Positions 48,101-57,867 of a stretch of DNA of 64,000 nt are shown here, piece by piece; the stretch's first letter is position 1, and each line of letters begins with the position of its first letter. Position numbers and translations under genes: made by a program. Under the pieces are notes generated by a model. That model had not been told where the DNA came from. It worked only from the letters and a program-made list of their open reading frames with translations, and searched no databases. Source of the DNA: an uncultured Alphaproteobacteria bacterium (GTDB taxonomy: Bacteria; Pseudomonadota; Alphaproteobacteria; Rhodobacterales; Rhodobacteraceae); the NCBI GenBank assembly GCA_902578545.1, contig CACHDI010000006.1:53755-117754 (forward strand), written 5' to 3'.

Positions 48101-48673
48101 CTATTGCAGCATAAAAGAAGTAAAATGGACTGATTCAACACCTCCAAAATCTTCTAATTCTATAAGTTTTTTATTTATAGCTTCGGCTATAGCAGCTGAT
48201 AAAGCGTCTCTACCAGCTTTTCCTTGTATCTCTTCCTCTGAAAATTCACTCATCATTCCTAGGATTTCTGATCTTAGAGACAATTGGTGCATTTCTACAT
48301 TAGCCATAACTGTATCGTCATATTGTGTAGATACACCAATTCCAACTTGCAAAAACTTAGTAGAATTTCTCAGATTGGTGGTAAATGTACCCGAAAATTC
48401 ATAATAAGTAGTGACAAAATTTTCAACTTCAGGTGCTATTTTTTTATCTGGATCAGCATTTGCGGCTTCTTCAGCTGCTTTTGCTTCTTCAGCCTCTTTC
48501 ATTTTTCTTTCAATTATTTCTTCAATTTCAGCAGAAGGATCTGCAGGTTTACCTCCAAAAAGAAAAAATCCAACTCCAAGACCAATCCCTATAAGTAAAA
48601 TACCACCACCGATAAACATCAGTAATTTAAGTATTCCACCTTTCTTTTTTTCTTCTGTATTTTCATCAGCCAT
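48101..48673 (-). CDS. fliL: Flagellar basal-body-associated protein FliL
   Basis: The 190-residue protein has one N-terminal membrane helix (about 15-37), an acidic, alanine-rich linker and a periplasmic stomatin-like domain beginning at YYEFSGTFTTNLRNSTKFLQVGIGV. It supports stator function. Eleven bases separate it from fliK upstream and 12 from fliM downstream. Confidence 0.93.
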   Translation of the reverse strand: MADENTEEKKKGGILKLLMFIGGGILLIGIGLGVGFFLFGGKPADPSAEIEEIIERKMKEAEEAKAAEEAANADPDKKIAPEVENFVTTYYEFSGTFTTNLRNSTKFLQVGIGVSTQYDDTVMANVEMHQLSLRSEILGMMSEFSEEEIQGKAGRDALSAAIAEAINKKLIELEDFGGVESVHFTSFMLQ

Positions 48674-48684
48674 GATAAATTCCT

Positions 48685-49980
48685 TTACGCTAGTAAATTA
48701 AGAATTTGATTTTCAGAATTTATTTTGCTCACCATTTGATTTCCTTTTTCAAGGCTTATCTCATCATTTGCAAGCATTTTTTTTCCAGTATTATCTTGAT
48801 TACCATTTTTTGTGTTGTTTTTCTTATTTTGATCTGAATTTGTACTAAAATTTGACAGTTTTAATCCAGTATTTTCAAGCATTTGTGACAATTTACTTTC
48901 AGCCTCTGAAAGAAGAAGTGCAGCACTTGAGTTTTCAGTTATAATATTTATTTTCGCAGTATCATTAGTTAAACTAAGAGTGATTTTCATTTTACCCAAA
49001 TTTTTAGGTTTTAAGGATATCTCAAGGGATTCTTCCCCATTTTTCATAATTTTTTCTATTTTATTCAGAAGATTATTACCCCAGGTTTTATCAAGCATAT
49101 TCAGATACTCTATGGAATTTCCTTGTCCAGAGTAAAAAGAATGACCTCCATTAAAATTACCACCCATATTCTGATTAAAAATATTTGTGTTATGACTGAC
49201 GTTGCTAACCTGAGAAAAGTTATATGCGTTATCTACTTTAGAAACATTCTCTTTACTTGCTGACTTGATAAAATTTAATGGATTGGAATAACTTTCTATT
49301 TTATTTAAAAATTCCTTTTTATTACTATTTAATAAAAAATCTTGTTTGATTTCTTTGGTAAATTTATAGTCTAAATCAGTGCTAAATTCTTTAAATTTTA
49401 GTTTGTTAAGATTAAAATCCTCTGGATTTTCTTTTTTATTTATTACAGGGTTTTCACTTTTAGTATTTAAAAAATAAATTTTTTCGTTGTTTTGAATTTT
49501 TTGTTGGTCTAATTGTGAGTTTATTTTTTTGATAGATGTTTCGTCATTTATTTTTTTGACAATTTCAGAAAAATTTTTAGAAAAATCTTTGACTTCTTTA
49601 GTATTGTTAGTACTCAGAATTTCAAAATCAAATTCAAAAGAATTATCACTGAAAGAACTATTATGCTTTGGAATAATTTCTTTATTAATATTATTTGGGT
49701 TGAGGGATTTTTTATAATCATTTAATAAAAATTTTTCGTCAAAATTTGAAAATAGCTCATTATTATTTTTCTCATTATCAATATTAAAAATACCATCTGC
49801 TTGATTTTTTCCACTAAAAGATAAATTTCTATCTAATAAAGAACTTTCTTCATTATTATCTGAGATGATTACAAATAAGGAACTAAATAAACTATCGTCT
49901 GACACTTTGTCAGATTCCATATTTAAGTTTTTTTTACATTGCGAAAGATTATTTTCACTATTTAATACGACAGATGACAT
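48685..49980 (-). CDS. fliK: Flagellar hook-length control protein FliK
   Basis: A 431-residue protein with a long, low-complexity Asn/Lys/Ser-rich N-terminal region and a C-terminal FliK domain (about 290-400) containing the signature ESLEISLKPKNLGKMKITLSL-type stretch (LEISLKPKNLGKMKI). FliK measures the hook and triggers the FlhB switch. Asn bias reflects the AT-rich genome. It starts the second flagellar operon, 35 bases after a predicted sigma-54 start. Confidence 0.9.
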   Translation of the reverse strand: MSSVVLNSENNLSQCKKNLNMESDKVSDDSLFSSLFVIISDNNEESSLLDRNLSFSGKNQADGIFNIDNEKNNNELFSNFDEKFLLNDYKKSLNPNNINKEIIPKHNSSFSDNSFEFDFEILSTNNTKEVKDFSKNFSEIVKKINDETSIKKINSQLDQQKIQNNEKIYFLNTKSENPVINKKENPEDFNLNKLKFKEFSTDLDYKFTKEIKQDFLLNSNKKEFLNKIESYSNPLNFIKSASKENVSKVDNAYNFSQVSNVSHNTNIFNQNMGGNFNGGHSFYSGQGNSIEYLNMLDKTWGNNLLNKIEKIMKNGEESLEISLKPKNLGKMKITLSLTNDTAKINIITENSSAALLLSEAESKLSQMLENTGLKLSNFSTNSDQNKKNNTKNGNQDNTGKKMLANDEISLEKGNQMVSKINSENQILNLLA

Positions 49981-50025
49981 TTCTATTTTTTAAATATTAA
50001 TCTATGAATTCTAATAATGATAGAT

Positions 50026-50041
50026 TGCAATTTGAATGCCA
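50026..50041 (-). promoter_or_regulatory. Sigma-54 promoter of the fliK-fliL-fliM-fliN operon
   Basis: On the - strand TGGCATTCAAATTGCA has the GG-N10-GC layout with intact TGGCA and TTGCA boxes. The predicted start is near 50015. It lies between the end of fliJ and fliK. Confidence 0.82.
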
Positions 50042-50058
50042 TTCTAGATTTTAAAGAC

Positions 50059-50478
50059 TTATTTAACCGTACTCTTATTATTAAGTGGAACGGAAAAAAG
50101 GTGTTTTTTTTCAGCAACCTCTTGTTCTATTTTTTTATGTAATGAGGCCTTTTCCAGTGAATTTTTCATTTTATGTTGCTTTTGTGCTATTTTTTTTTGA
50201 ATTTGAAAGTTTTCTTTTTGTAAAAAAAGGTCTTTATTTTCTGAAGCTAAAATTTGTTCCTGAATTTTTAAGCCATACCAATTTTTTGATTTTAATTGAA
50301 TTGCAGTAATTGAATTGTTTGTTTCTTTTTCCTGTCTCGTAATTTCTTTCAATTTTTCTTTTAAAGAATTATTTTTTTGAATTTCTTCATTAATGTCTTT
50401 AGCTTGTTTAAAGTGTTTATTTCTTTCAAGTTTCTCTTTCAACGCTAATAACTCAAATAATTTACTTTTTGCTCTCAT
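50059..50478 (-). CDS. fliJ: FliJ-like flagellar export chaperone
   Basis: A 139-residue, highly charged helical protein (Lys, Glu, Gln-rich), as expected for the coiled-coil stalk protein FliJ, though little sequence is conserved. It follows fliI immediately: the ATG at 50478 comes one base after the fliI stop, and an in-frame TTG at 50490 inside fliI is a less likely start. Position is the chief evidence. Confidence 0.75.
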   Translation of the reverse strand: MRAKSKLFELLALKEKLERNKHFKQAKDINEEIQKNNSLKEKLKEITRQEKETNNSITAIQLKSKNWYGLKIQEQILASENKDLFLQKENFQIQKKIAQKQHKMKNSLEKASLHKKIEQEVAEKKHLFSVPLNNKSTVK

Positions 50479-50479
50479 A

Positions 50480-51811
50480 TCAAGAACCAACTATAATTTT
50501 TTTTAATTCATTAAGGGAATTTGAAAAATCAGCCTTTGTTTCTTGGCTTTGTTTTAAGAATGAAACTAAATTTGGCCACTGCTGTACTGCTTCATCGAGA
50601 TCTAAATCTTGGCCTGGTGAATATCCACCCATAAGAATTAGGTCTCTATTCTCTAAATATAGTGAAACCATTTTTTTGAATTTATTTGCGAGTTCTTGAT
50701 GTTCTTTACTTGTAATATCAGTCATAACGCGACTTACTGATTTAGGAATATCAAGAGCTGGATAAATTCCAAGTTCAGCATTTTCTCTAGATAGTAAAAT
50801 ATGTCCGTCAAGTATTGCTCTAGCAGTATCTACAACGGGATCAGTAGCATCATCACCATCTGCCAATACTGTGTAAAATGCAGTTATGCTACCTTGCTCT
50901 CCAATCCCAGTTCCAGATCTTTCTACAAGTTTGGGAATTAGTGATACAACTGATGGGGGATATCCTTTGGCTGTTGGTTGTTCGCCTAGAGCCAAGCCTA
51001 TTTCTCTTCTAGCATGAGCTACTCTAGTTAAGGAATCCATTATTAATAAAACATTTTTTCCAAGGCTTCTAAAAAATTCAGCAATTGCAGTTGCTCTATT
51101 TGCGCCTCTTATCCGTAGTAGAGGAGATCTATCTGCTGGTACTGCTACAACTATTGTACGATTTTTTGACTCGCCTGTAAGAATTTCATTAACAAACTTG
51201 CCTACTTCACGACCTCTTTCTCCAATTAGACCAACAACAATAACGTCAGCAACAGTATTTTTGCTCATCATTCCGAGTAGCACGGATTTTCCAACTCCAG
51301 ATCCTGCAATAATTCCAATCCTTTGTCCCTTACCCACACTTAATAACCCGTTAATTCCCCTTATCCCAACATCTAATGGTTGAGAGACATTTTTTCTTAA
51401 CAATGGGTTAAGTTGCACACCATTAAGAGGCCAGGTTTCTCGTAAAAGAGGATTTGCTTTTCCATCCAATGAGTTACCTAGGGCATCTATAACTCTTCCT
51501 AGTAAGTTTTCACCAACAGAAATTGAATATCCATCGTCTAATAGGAATACTTTTGATCCTGATTTAACTTGAGCTCCTGGTTGAAATAGCGATAAACAAT
51601 TATTTCCATTTTTAAAGCCAACTATTTCAGCTTTTTCTAATTCACCATTATCTGTTTCAACCTCACATATAGCCCCAATATTTGCAGGAAATCCATCACA
51701 CTCTAATAAATTCCCATCATATTTAGATACCTTGCCAGCTAATTTTGTATCTTTAGGCTTAAGGCTGATACTAATGTTTTCAATTAAATTTTCTGTAAAA
51801 TTTAACATCAT
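50480..51811 (-). CDS. fliI: Flagellum-specific ATPase FliI
   Basis: The 443-residue F1-like ATPase has Walker A in GIIAGSGVGKSVLLG (about residue 161), GLIGERGREVGKFV, Walker B in NVLLIMDSLTRVAHARREI and the arginine-finger region near FYTVLADGDD. It energises export with FliH and FliJ. Two adjacent ATG codons are possible starts. It lies 63 bases after fliH. Confidence 0.97.
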   Translation of the reverse strand: MMLNFTENLIENISISLKPKDTKLAGKVSKYDGNLLECDGFPANIGAICEVETDNGELEKAEIVGFKNGNNCLSLFQPGAQVKSGSKVFLLDDGYSISVGENLLGRVIDALGNSLDGKANPLLRETWPLNGVQLNPLLRKNVSQPLDVGIRGINGLLSVGKGQRIGIIAGSGVGKSVLLGMMSKNTVADVIVVGLIGERGREVGKFVNEILTGESKNRTIVVAVPADRSPLLRIRGANRATAIAEFFRSLGKNVLLIMDSLTRVAHARREIGLALGEQPTAKGYPPSVVSLIPKLVERSGTGIGEQGSITAFYTVLADGDDATDPVVDTARAILDGHILLSRENAELGIYPALDIPKSVSRVMTDITSKEHQELANKFKKMVSLYLENRDLILMGGYSPGQDLDLDEAVQQWPNLVSFLKQSQETKADFSNSLNELKKIIVGS

Positions 51812-51874
51812 TTTTGTACTCTTTAATTCTTATTAAAATTAACGAATTAATCCTCAAAAAAATAAGAATTATTT

Positions 51875-53266
51875 TTAATTTTTGTTGTTTGAATTTATTT
51901 CTGGGTCTATTTCTATAAATTCGTCTATATTCTGACTTTCTGGTTTATTATTGATTTCATTATCCATTTCTATAAATTCGTCTATATTCTGACTTTCTGG
52001 TTTATCATTAACTTCATCATTTATTTGGTTAGTTTTATTAGATTCAACATTTTTTTGTTTTTCTTGGAGGTTATCATCTATTATTTCTTGTTCTGATGAA
52101 TTGGGTTCATTATTACTGTCATCATTTAATTCGATTTCAGAGATATTTTGTTCTTGGTTGAAAAGTGGATCATTTATAAGCTCTTTTTTTGAAGTATTCT
52201 TTGTATCGAAAGCCTCATTTTTTTGAACTGTTTCTTGACTATTTTGTTTAATAAGAGAAATTTCGTTATCTGCGTTCACAGTATTATCAATTTCAAAATA
52301 TTTTGTAGATTCTTCGTTAATATCATACCTATCTTTGATTTTATCTTCTAAGGAGATTTCTCCAATTTCTATGATGTAATCGCCTCTTGATAGGGATTTA
52401 TCAGCATGAAAAACAAATTGTTTTAAAAGGGGTTCATTTTGAATAATTTTTTCAATAGATTCCAAATCATCTGAATTTAATTTGAGTATTTTCTTTTCAC
52501 TTTTTTTTCTAATTGTATTTGAGAGTGATTTAATCTTTTCCAAAAACTCTCTAGGCATTTCGTCAATTAATGAACCAACACGTTCTGACGCAATTTTGAT
52601 AATTTCTTGTTTTATGTGCTTTTCTAATGTATTCGTATCAATACATGTTTTTTCATTTATTTTTTTTATCAAATTATCAAAGTCTTTAATTGAGTTTCCT
52701 CTTTCCTCAATATTTTTTTTTTGTTCCTGTTGAACTCCTTCCAAAATTCCTTTTTGATATTCATCATTAAGATCATCTTTTGTATAGAGATTTTCTTTTA
52801 TGGGGACACCGACATTCACTATAGGATCTTTTTCCAAAGAATCAGTATTGTTGTTAGCTTCAACTTGTTCTTTTGTTTCTTGAGTTTTTTCTGAATTAGT
52901 ATCAGTTTGATCAAGGTCTGTTTGTTGAATATCATTTTTGATTTCTTTTTCAGGATTAGTCAGTTTGTTTTCTTCATATGTATCTTCAATAAGTTGGTTA
53001 TCGTTGTTCTCTATTATTTCTTTGTCTTGTTGAGTTGTATCACCTTTTAAATCAATATCATTTTTTTCTTTAGAAACGTTGCTTTCATTTTTTGAAACAT
53101 TTTTTTTTGCTATTTCAAATAAAGAAGTTGGTTTAAAAGGTTCTATAATTTTTTTAGGAAAAGAATTATTCTCTTTATAGTTTTTAGACGCAAGAGTTTT
53201 CATTAAGCTTGCAATCTCATTATCAGCAAGAGATTTATTTGAATTTTCTTCTAATTCTTCAATCAT
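51875..53266 (-). CDS. fliH: Extended FliH-like protein with acidic repeats
   Basis: At 463 residues this is about twice the usual FliH length. A central part (about 150-315: KGILEGVQQEQKKNIEE, then a helical segment and LLKQFVFHADKSLSRGDYIIEIG) matches the FliH/HrpE core, with the SRGDYIIE motif typical. Both flanks are low-complexity, Asn/Glu/Asp/Gln-rich and probably disordered. The C-terminal end has a 19-residue tandem repeat (ESQNIDEFIE...). Position between fliG and fliI supports the call. Confidence 0.8.
   Translation of the reverse strand: MIEELEENSNKSLADNEIASLMKTLASKNYKENNSFPKKIIEPFKPTSLFEIAKKNVSKNESNVSKEKNDIDLKGDTTQQDKEIIENNDNQLIEDTYEENKLTNPEKEIKNDIQQTDLDQTDTNSEKTQETKEQVEANNNTDSLEKDPIVNVGVPIKENLYTKDDLNDEYQKGILEGVQQEQKKNIEERGNSIKDFDNLIKKINEKTCIDTNTLEKHIKQEIIKIASERVGSLIDEMPREFLEKIKSLSNTIRKKSEKKILKLNSDDLESIEKIIQNEPLLKQFVFHADKSLSRGDYIIEIGEISLEDKIKDRYDINEESTKYFEIDNTVNADNEISLIKQNSQETVQKNEAFDTKNTSKKELINDPLFNQEQNISEIELNDDSNNEPNSSEQEIIDDNLQEKQKNVESNKTNQINDEVNDKPESQNIDEFIEMDNEINNKPESQNIDEFIEIDPEINSNNKN
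51909..52005. repeat. 57-base tandem repeat in the fliH 3' end
   Basis: Forty bases at 51909-51948 recur exactly at 51966-52005, a period of 57 bases or 19 codons, in frame. The identical DNA, including third positions, implies a recent duplication encoding two copies of a PESQNIDEFIE-type peptide. Confidence 0.85.
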
Positions 53267-53286
53267 AAACTCTTCCTATCAATTCA

Positions 53287-54303
53287 TTAGACATAATCGT
53301 CTCCACCTCTGCCAGCAAGGACTATTGTTCCTTCATCTGACATTCTTCTGGCAACATTAATAATTCTTTTCTGAGCTTCTTGAACCTCTGTTAGACGGAC
53401 CGGACCTAAGGCTTCCATTTCATCTTGAATATTAGCAGCTGCTCGACTTGACATACAACTAAATATCTTATCAGCGAGTACATCATCGGTTCCTTTGAGC
53501 GCAAGTACTAAATCTTCAGTATCAACACTCCTCATTAATGTTTGAAGAGATTTATCATCAGACATGATAAGATTGTCAAAAACAAACATTGCCTCCTGTA
53601 TTGCTTGCATTAAATTACGATCCTTTTTGGCTACTGCCTTAAAAATAGCTTGCTCTGTATCTCCAGTAGTAAAATTCATAATAGCCGCAGCTGCTTTAAT
53701 TCCACCAACTTGTGATGCTCTTAGTGTAGTATTAGCTTGAAATTTCTTTTCCATTACTGCTTCTAATTCTCTTATAGCATCTGGTTGCACATTTTCTAAA
53801 TTTGCAATTCTTTCAACAATTATTGGTTGAAGTTCTTCAGGTAGCATATTTAATACATCTGCACCCATTGCAGCATCAAGATATGAAATTATAAGGGCTA
53901 TTATTTGAGGGTGCTCGTCTACTATCAATTCTGAAATGGCTCTAGCATCCATCCAATCCAGAATTTCAATTGGTCTTTCACTACTAGAAGGTGTTATACG
54001 CCCTAATACAGATTGAGCTCTGTCTTCACCTAATGCTTTTGTCATTACATTTCTAATGTAATTACCTGCTCCTAATCCAAGACTGGTTTGTTCTTTGATA
54101 ATTGCGAGAAATTCATCTAATACTTTATTTACTGTATCCTGATCTATTCCTTGTACGGAATACATGGCAGTCCCCAAGTGCTGCACTTCTTTTGGTGATA
54201 GATTTTTGAGTATTTCAGAAGCCTCATCTTCACCTAAAAGCATCATAAGTATTGCTGATTTTTGTGTTCCACTTAGACCTTCAAATACACTTTCATCTGC
54301 CAT
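53287..54303 (-). CDS. fliG: Flagellar motor switch protein FliG
   Basis: The 338-residue protein has the N-terminal FliF-binding domain (LSGTQKSAILMMLLGEDEA), the middle EHPQ motif in VDEHPQIIALIIS (about residue 128) and the C-terminal torque domain with charged helix residues (KAVAKKDRNLMQAIQEAMFVF in parts). It follows fliF after 67 bases without a sigma-54 site. Confidence 0.97.
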   Translation of the reverse strand: MADESVFEGLSGTQKSAILMMLLGEDEASEILKNLSPKEVQHLGTAMYSVQGIDQDTVNKVLDEFLAIIKEQTSLGLGAGNYIRNVMTKALGEDRAQSVLGRITPSSSERPIEILDWMDARAISELIVDEHPQIIALIISYLDAAMGADVLNMLPEELQPIIVERIANLENVQPDAIRELEAVMEKKFQANTTLRASQVGGIKAAAAIMNFTTGDTEQAIFKAVAKKDRNLMQAIQEAMFVFDNLIMSDDKSLQTLMRSVDTEDLVLALKGTDDVLADKIFSCMSSRAAANIQDEMEALGPVRLTEVQEAQKRIINVARRMSDEGTIVLAGRGGDDYV

Positions 54304-54370
54304 TTTAAACCTCAGTATTTTTAATTCTTAAAAAATTACCATTTTTTATAATAATATAAAAGTAAACTTA

Positions 54371-56092
54371 CTAACTTGGACCCATGTCTTTACTAATCAT
54401 TTCTTTAAACACATTTGATACTTTTCCGGCTTCTTCAGAAACTATCATTCTTATGACTGCAACTTTATCATCATATGTATTCGCAGTATCAAGCATATCA
54501 GCTGATATTGCTTGTTTTTTTGGCTTTAGTTTTGCTTTAATATCTTCTAACGATTCCCCTTCTTGAACTTCTACTGTATCTACATCTACTTCATCTTCCA
54601 TTCCTACTAGGACTTCACCAGGAGCGCCGGGTCCGATTGGTATCATTATTCTATTGAGGAGTGGTCGTATTACTCCTAATGCTACTATGGCTAATATTAA
54701 AATTGTTACTAATTGTTTTAGCAAATTCTTTATTAAAGGGATTTCATGCCACTCCTTATCAACACCTTCTAATGTAGATACAAATGGGGAACTACTTACG
54801 GTCAAAGTATCACCTCTATCAGCACTAATTCCAATTGCTCCTGATACTAATTTTTCTATTTCTGCAATTTTTTCTGGAGCTATTGGTTGGCCCTCCTCTA
54901 TTCCTGTTTCTGGATTTACTGAAACACTTTCTCTTAGGAGAACTGCAGCTGTTATCTTTACTATAGTGTTAGAAGGCTTTTGAGTTGTTGAAATGGTTCT
55001 ACTGACCTCAAAATTTTCAATGTCACTAGAGGATCGAGTTCTAATTCGATCATCACCTATATTTTCAGTAGGAGAAGTACTCAATTCTGCTTGAGTGGGA
55101 GGTGTATTTGAAACTGCACCTGGTATTCCTCTAGCAGGGAGATCTGTTGAAATATCCAAAGTAGTTTGTTTACTTCTAGTAGCTGTACCTTTTGGATCAA
55201 CAATTTCTTCAGTTGTTTCATTCCTAGTGAAATCCATATCTAAGTTCACCTGAGCACTAACATTACCTGGTCCAACTATAGGAGTAACTAAAGACATAAT
55301 TCTACTTCTGTAAATACTTTCGAGTCTCATTCTATGTTCGAGTTGACTATCCGATAAGATGCTATCTGGATCATCAGCAGATTTTGAGAGAAGTGCTCCA
55401 TTTTGATCAACTACTGTCACATCTTGTTTTGACATATTTGGTATTGATGAAGATACTAAATGAACTATTGCTGTAACTTGACTAGCGCCGAGTGTCCTTC
55501 CATAAGGTAACTGTACGAAAACAGATGCAGTAGGTGGTTGTTGATTTCTTACAAATACGGACTTTTCTGGTAGAGCAAGATGAACTCTAGCCGAAAGTAC
55601 ATCCTCAATTTCTCTAATTGAGCGAGCTAATTCAATTTCTTGGGATTGTTTCAATCTCATAAGTTCAACAGAACGACTTGATCCTAATGGTAGTTCATTT
55701 AAACTTTGATAACCACCAGGTACAGAAGAAGGTAAACCTTGTGCAGCCAATGAAATCCTTGAACTATGATAATCATCAACAGGTACCAAAACTTCACCAG
55801 TTGTTGGATCTAATGTAACATCAACCCCTTGATTTTTTAGCGCGTCTACAACTTTTGATTTCTCTGAATCTGGAAGTGAAGCATATAATGTTGTCCGATC
55901 TGGTTGCTGCAAAATTGCATATACTAGTAATCCTATTGCAACTGCAATAACAGCAATAACTGCGGGAAAAGATCTCTGAAAACTAGGTTGAGACGTAAAT
56001 CTTTGAAAGTTGGCTAATAACCTACTAGTTTGTGTTACTAAACCATTATCAGTTTTATTTGAAGCAGCTGAAAATTCTGTTGTATCTGTCAT
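54371..56092 (-). CDS. fliF: Flagellar MS-ring protein FliF
   Basis: The 573-residue protein has two membrane helices (about 42-62 and 465-485) flanking a large periplasmic part with LPDSEKSKVVDALKNQGVD and LARSIREIEDVLSARVHLALPE (in parts), the ring-building motifs. A C-terminal cytoplasmic tail binds FliG. It lies 28 bases after fliE. Confidence 0.97.
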   Translation of the reverse strand: MTDTTEFSAASNKTDNGLVTQTSRLLANFQRFTSQPSFQRSFPAVIAVIAVAIGLLVYAILQQPDRTTLYASLPDSEKSKVVDALKNQGVDVTLDPTTGEVLVPVDDYHSSRISLAAQGLPSSVPGGYQSLNELPLGSSRSVELMRLKQSQEIELARSIREIEDVLSARVHLALPEKSVFVRNQQPPTASVFVQLPYGRTLGASQVTAIVHLVSSSIPNMSKQDVTVVDQNGALLSKSADDPDSILSDSQLEHRMRLESIYRSRIMSLVTPIVGPGNVSAQVNLDMDFTRNETTEEIVDPKGTATRSKQTTLDISTDLPARGIPGAVSNTPPTQAELSTSPTENIGDDRIRTRSSSDIENFEVSRTISTTQKPSNTIVKITAAVLLRESVSVNPETGIEEGQPIAPEKIAEIEKLVSGAIGISADRGDTLTVSSSPFVSTLEGVDKEWHEIPLIKNLLKQLVTILILAIVALGVIRPLLNRIMIPIGPGAPGEVLVGMEDEVDVDTVEVQEGESLEDIKAKLKPKKQAISADMLDTANTYDDKVAVIRMIVSEEAGKVSNVFKEMISKDMGPS

Positions 56093-56120
56093 TGTTGCAC
56101 CTAAATATAATCAATACTTC

Positions 56121-56441
56121 TTAAACTGGCATATTCATTATGTCTTTATAAGAAGAAAGTACTTTGTTTCGTACATTTAAAGTTAGTTGAAACCCTAAGG
56201 ATGAAATTTGTTGTTTCATCATTACTTTACTCAAATCATTTTCAATTCCTAACTCAAAATTTTTGGCACTAATAGAAGCTTCTTCTTGAGCTTTAGCAAC
56301 TTGTCTAATTGCCGTTGACATTCTATCTGAAAAAGCTGTTTCAGGAATTTGTGGGCCTAAAGTATTCTTAGCTGGATTTAATACCTTATTGTGAAAGCTT
56401 AAAACTTTACTTTGGAGATCCGTAGCTTTTATATTAGACAT
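56121..56441 (-). CDS. fliE: Flagellar hook-basal body protein FliE
   Basis: A 106-residue helical protein with the FliE-type C-terminus (VMMKQQISSLGFQLTLNVRNKVLSSYKDIMNMPV in parts). FliE joins the MS ring to the rod. It overlaps the end of the FleT-like regulator gene by eight bases, so both are on one mRNA. Confidence 0.93.
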   Translation of the reverse strand: MSNIKATDLQSKVLSFHNKVLNPAKNTLGPQIPETAFSDRMSTAIRQVAKAQEEASISAKNFELGIENDLSKVMMKQQISSLGFQLTLNVRNKVLSSYKDIMNMPV

Positions 56442-57642
56442 TACTTATTCCTTCCTCTAATGATGCTTTAGATAAGATTTGGTCTCGTAAATTGTCTTGT
56501 ATTGATGCTTTGCTATTATCTGTATCTACAATAATATCAAGTTCAGATATTTTATTGTTGGAACAAAGTACCAAAGCCCTTTGAATAACATTTTCTAACT
56601 CTCTTACATTGCCAGGCCAATTGTAGTCTAAAAGGGCTTTAATAGCATTGTGTTCTATGTAGGGAATTTCAGATAATTCTTTAATATGTCTTGTTAATAA
56701 ATTAGTAGCAATAGGTATGATATCATCTTTTCTTTCAGCAAGTGATTTTGTTAATAGAGGAAATACATTCAGTCTATAGTAAAGATCTTCACGAAACTTA
56801 TTTTGTTTAATTTCTTCCATCATCGAACGATTAGTAGTTGCAATAACCCTAACATCTACAGGTATTTCTTGTTGAGATCCAAGAGGTGTTACAATCTTTT
56901 CTTGTAAAACTCTTAATAATTTTGCTTGTAATGAAAGGGGCATTTCTGATATTTCATCTAATAAAAGTGTCCCTGTGTCAGCTGCACGAAAGATTCCTTT
57001 ATTTGATGTTGAAGCTCCAGTGAATGCACCCTTTTCATGTCCAAATAATATGGCTTCAAGCATATTCTCAGGAATTGCTGCACAATTTATTCCAACAAAA
57101 GGTTTTTCACTTCTTCTTGAATTCTTATGAATAAATCTTGATAGTACCTCCTTACCTGTACCAGTGGGACCATTAATAAACACTGTGACATCTGCCTCAG
57201 AAACTTTTTTAGATAATTTAAGCAATTGATGACTATTTGTATCTCCAGCTGTCATAGAATCCTTGGGTTGAATTAGACTTAGTAGTAATTGGAGCTGAAA
57301 ATTTTCATTAATCTTAATCTCATTAGGTTCTTCTTTAAAATAAAATCGAATTAGATTTCCACCTAAATGTTTTTCTATTTTAAACTCATTACATTTTTCA
57401 TGAACAACAACTATTGTTTTTGCTTTTACTTTTCTTGCAAACTCGAGAAGTCCTTGTTGGCCACCTAAATTATTTTCCCATAATGAAGTACAAATATAAG
57501 TATTATTCGATGTTGTTATGATTGGGTTATCATTTTTAAAGGTATCCCCAATAGCAGAAACATTTATAACTCTAGAGTTTAAAACTTTGAATATATCTTC
57601 TGCATAGGAGAATTCATTTTTTTGAATATATGCTATAGTCAT
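56434..57642 (-). CDS. fleT: FleT-like sigma-54 activator lacking a DNA-binding domain
   Basis: A 402-residue AAA+ activator. There is an N-terminal region of about 130 residues without a receiver aspartate pattern, Walker A GPTGTGKE (158-165), an intact sigma-54 contact loop GAFTGA (205-210), Walker B LLLDE (226-230) and the NWPGNVREL motif (341-349). After the AAA+ domain only about 37 residues remain and they show no Fis-type HTH. R. sphaeroides FleT has the same unusual build and also sits before fliE. I start at the ATG at 57642 (GAGGG site), which agrees with the promoter; an ATG at 57705 lies upstream of the transcript start. Confidence 0.85.
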   Translation of the reverse strand: MTIAYIQKNEFSYAEDIFKVLNSRVINVSAIGDTFKNDNPIITTSNNTYICTSLWENNLGGQQGLLEFARKVKAKTIVVVHEKCNEFKIEKHLGGNLIRFYFKEEPNEIKINENFQLQLLLSLIQPKDSMTAGDTNSHQLLKLSKKVSEADVTVFINGPTGTGKEVLSRFIHKNSRRSEKPFVGINCAAIPENMLEAILFGHEKGAFTGASTSNKGIFRAADTGTLLLDEISEMPLSLQAKLLRVLQEKIVTPLGSQQEIPVDVRVIATTNRSMMEEIKQNKFREDLYYRLNVFPLLTKSLAERKDDIIPIATNLLTRHIKELSEIPYIEHNAIKALLDYNWPGNVRELENVIQRALVLCSNNKISELDIIVDTDNSKASIQDNLRDQILSKASLEEGISNV

Positions 57643-57672
57643 CTTAACCCTCTTTTTTCTTAGAGTGAATAA

Positions 57673-57688
57673 GGCAAGAAGTAGGCCA
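57673..57688 (-). promoter_or_regulatory. Sigma-54 promoter of the fleT-fliEFGHIJ operon
   Basis: On the - strand TGGCCTACTTCTTGCC has GG-N10-GC with strong TGGC and TTGC boxes. The predicted start near 57662 leaves a 19-base leader with the GAGGG ribosome site. It lies in the 225-base divergent region shared with fleQ; on the + side only a TTGACA at 57787-57792 without a clear -10 is visible for fleQ. Confidence 0.84.
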
Positions 57689-57867
57689 AATATGCAAAAA
57701 GGCATAAATTTATTCTAAGTAATTGTTTTATATGATTTTTTTAAAGAATAAGAAAATATTAATCACATTTATTTTTATTCAAAATTTTGACAAAAAAAAA
57801 CTAATGTGCTTTTATTTATTCAAAAAAATGACATCTAGTTTATGTTTTATTAAATACAGGTATTTTG

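Noticed and set aside
51909..52005. CRISPR-like direct repeat
   Set aside because: Only two copies, in frame within fliH and with a 57-base codon-multiple period; it is a coding tandem duplication.
57643..57705. ATG at 57705 as the start of the FleT-like gene
   Set aside because: The 21 extra residues would begin upstream of the predicted sigma-54 start near 57662; the ATG at 57642 has a good GAGGG site.
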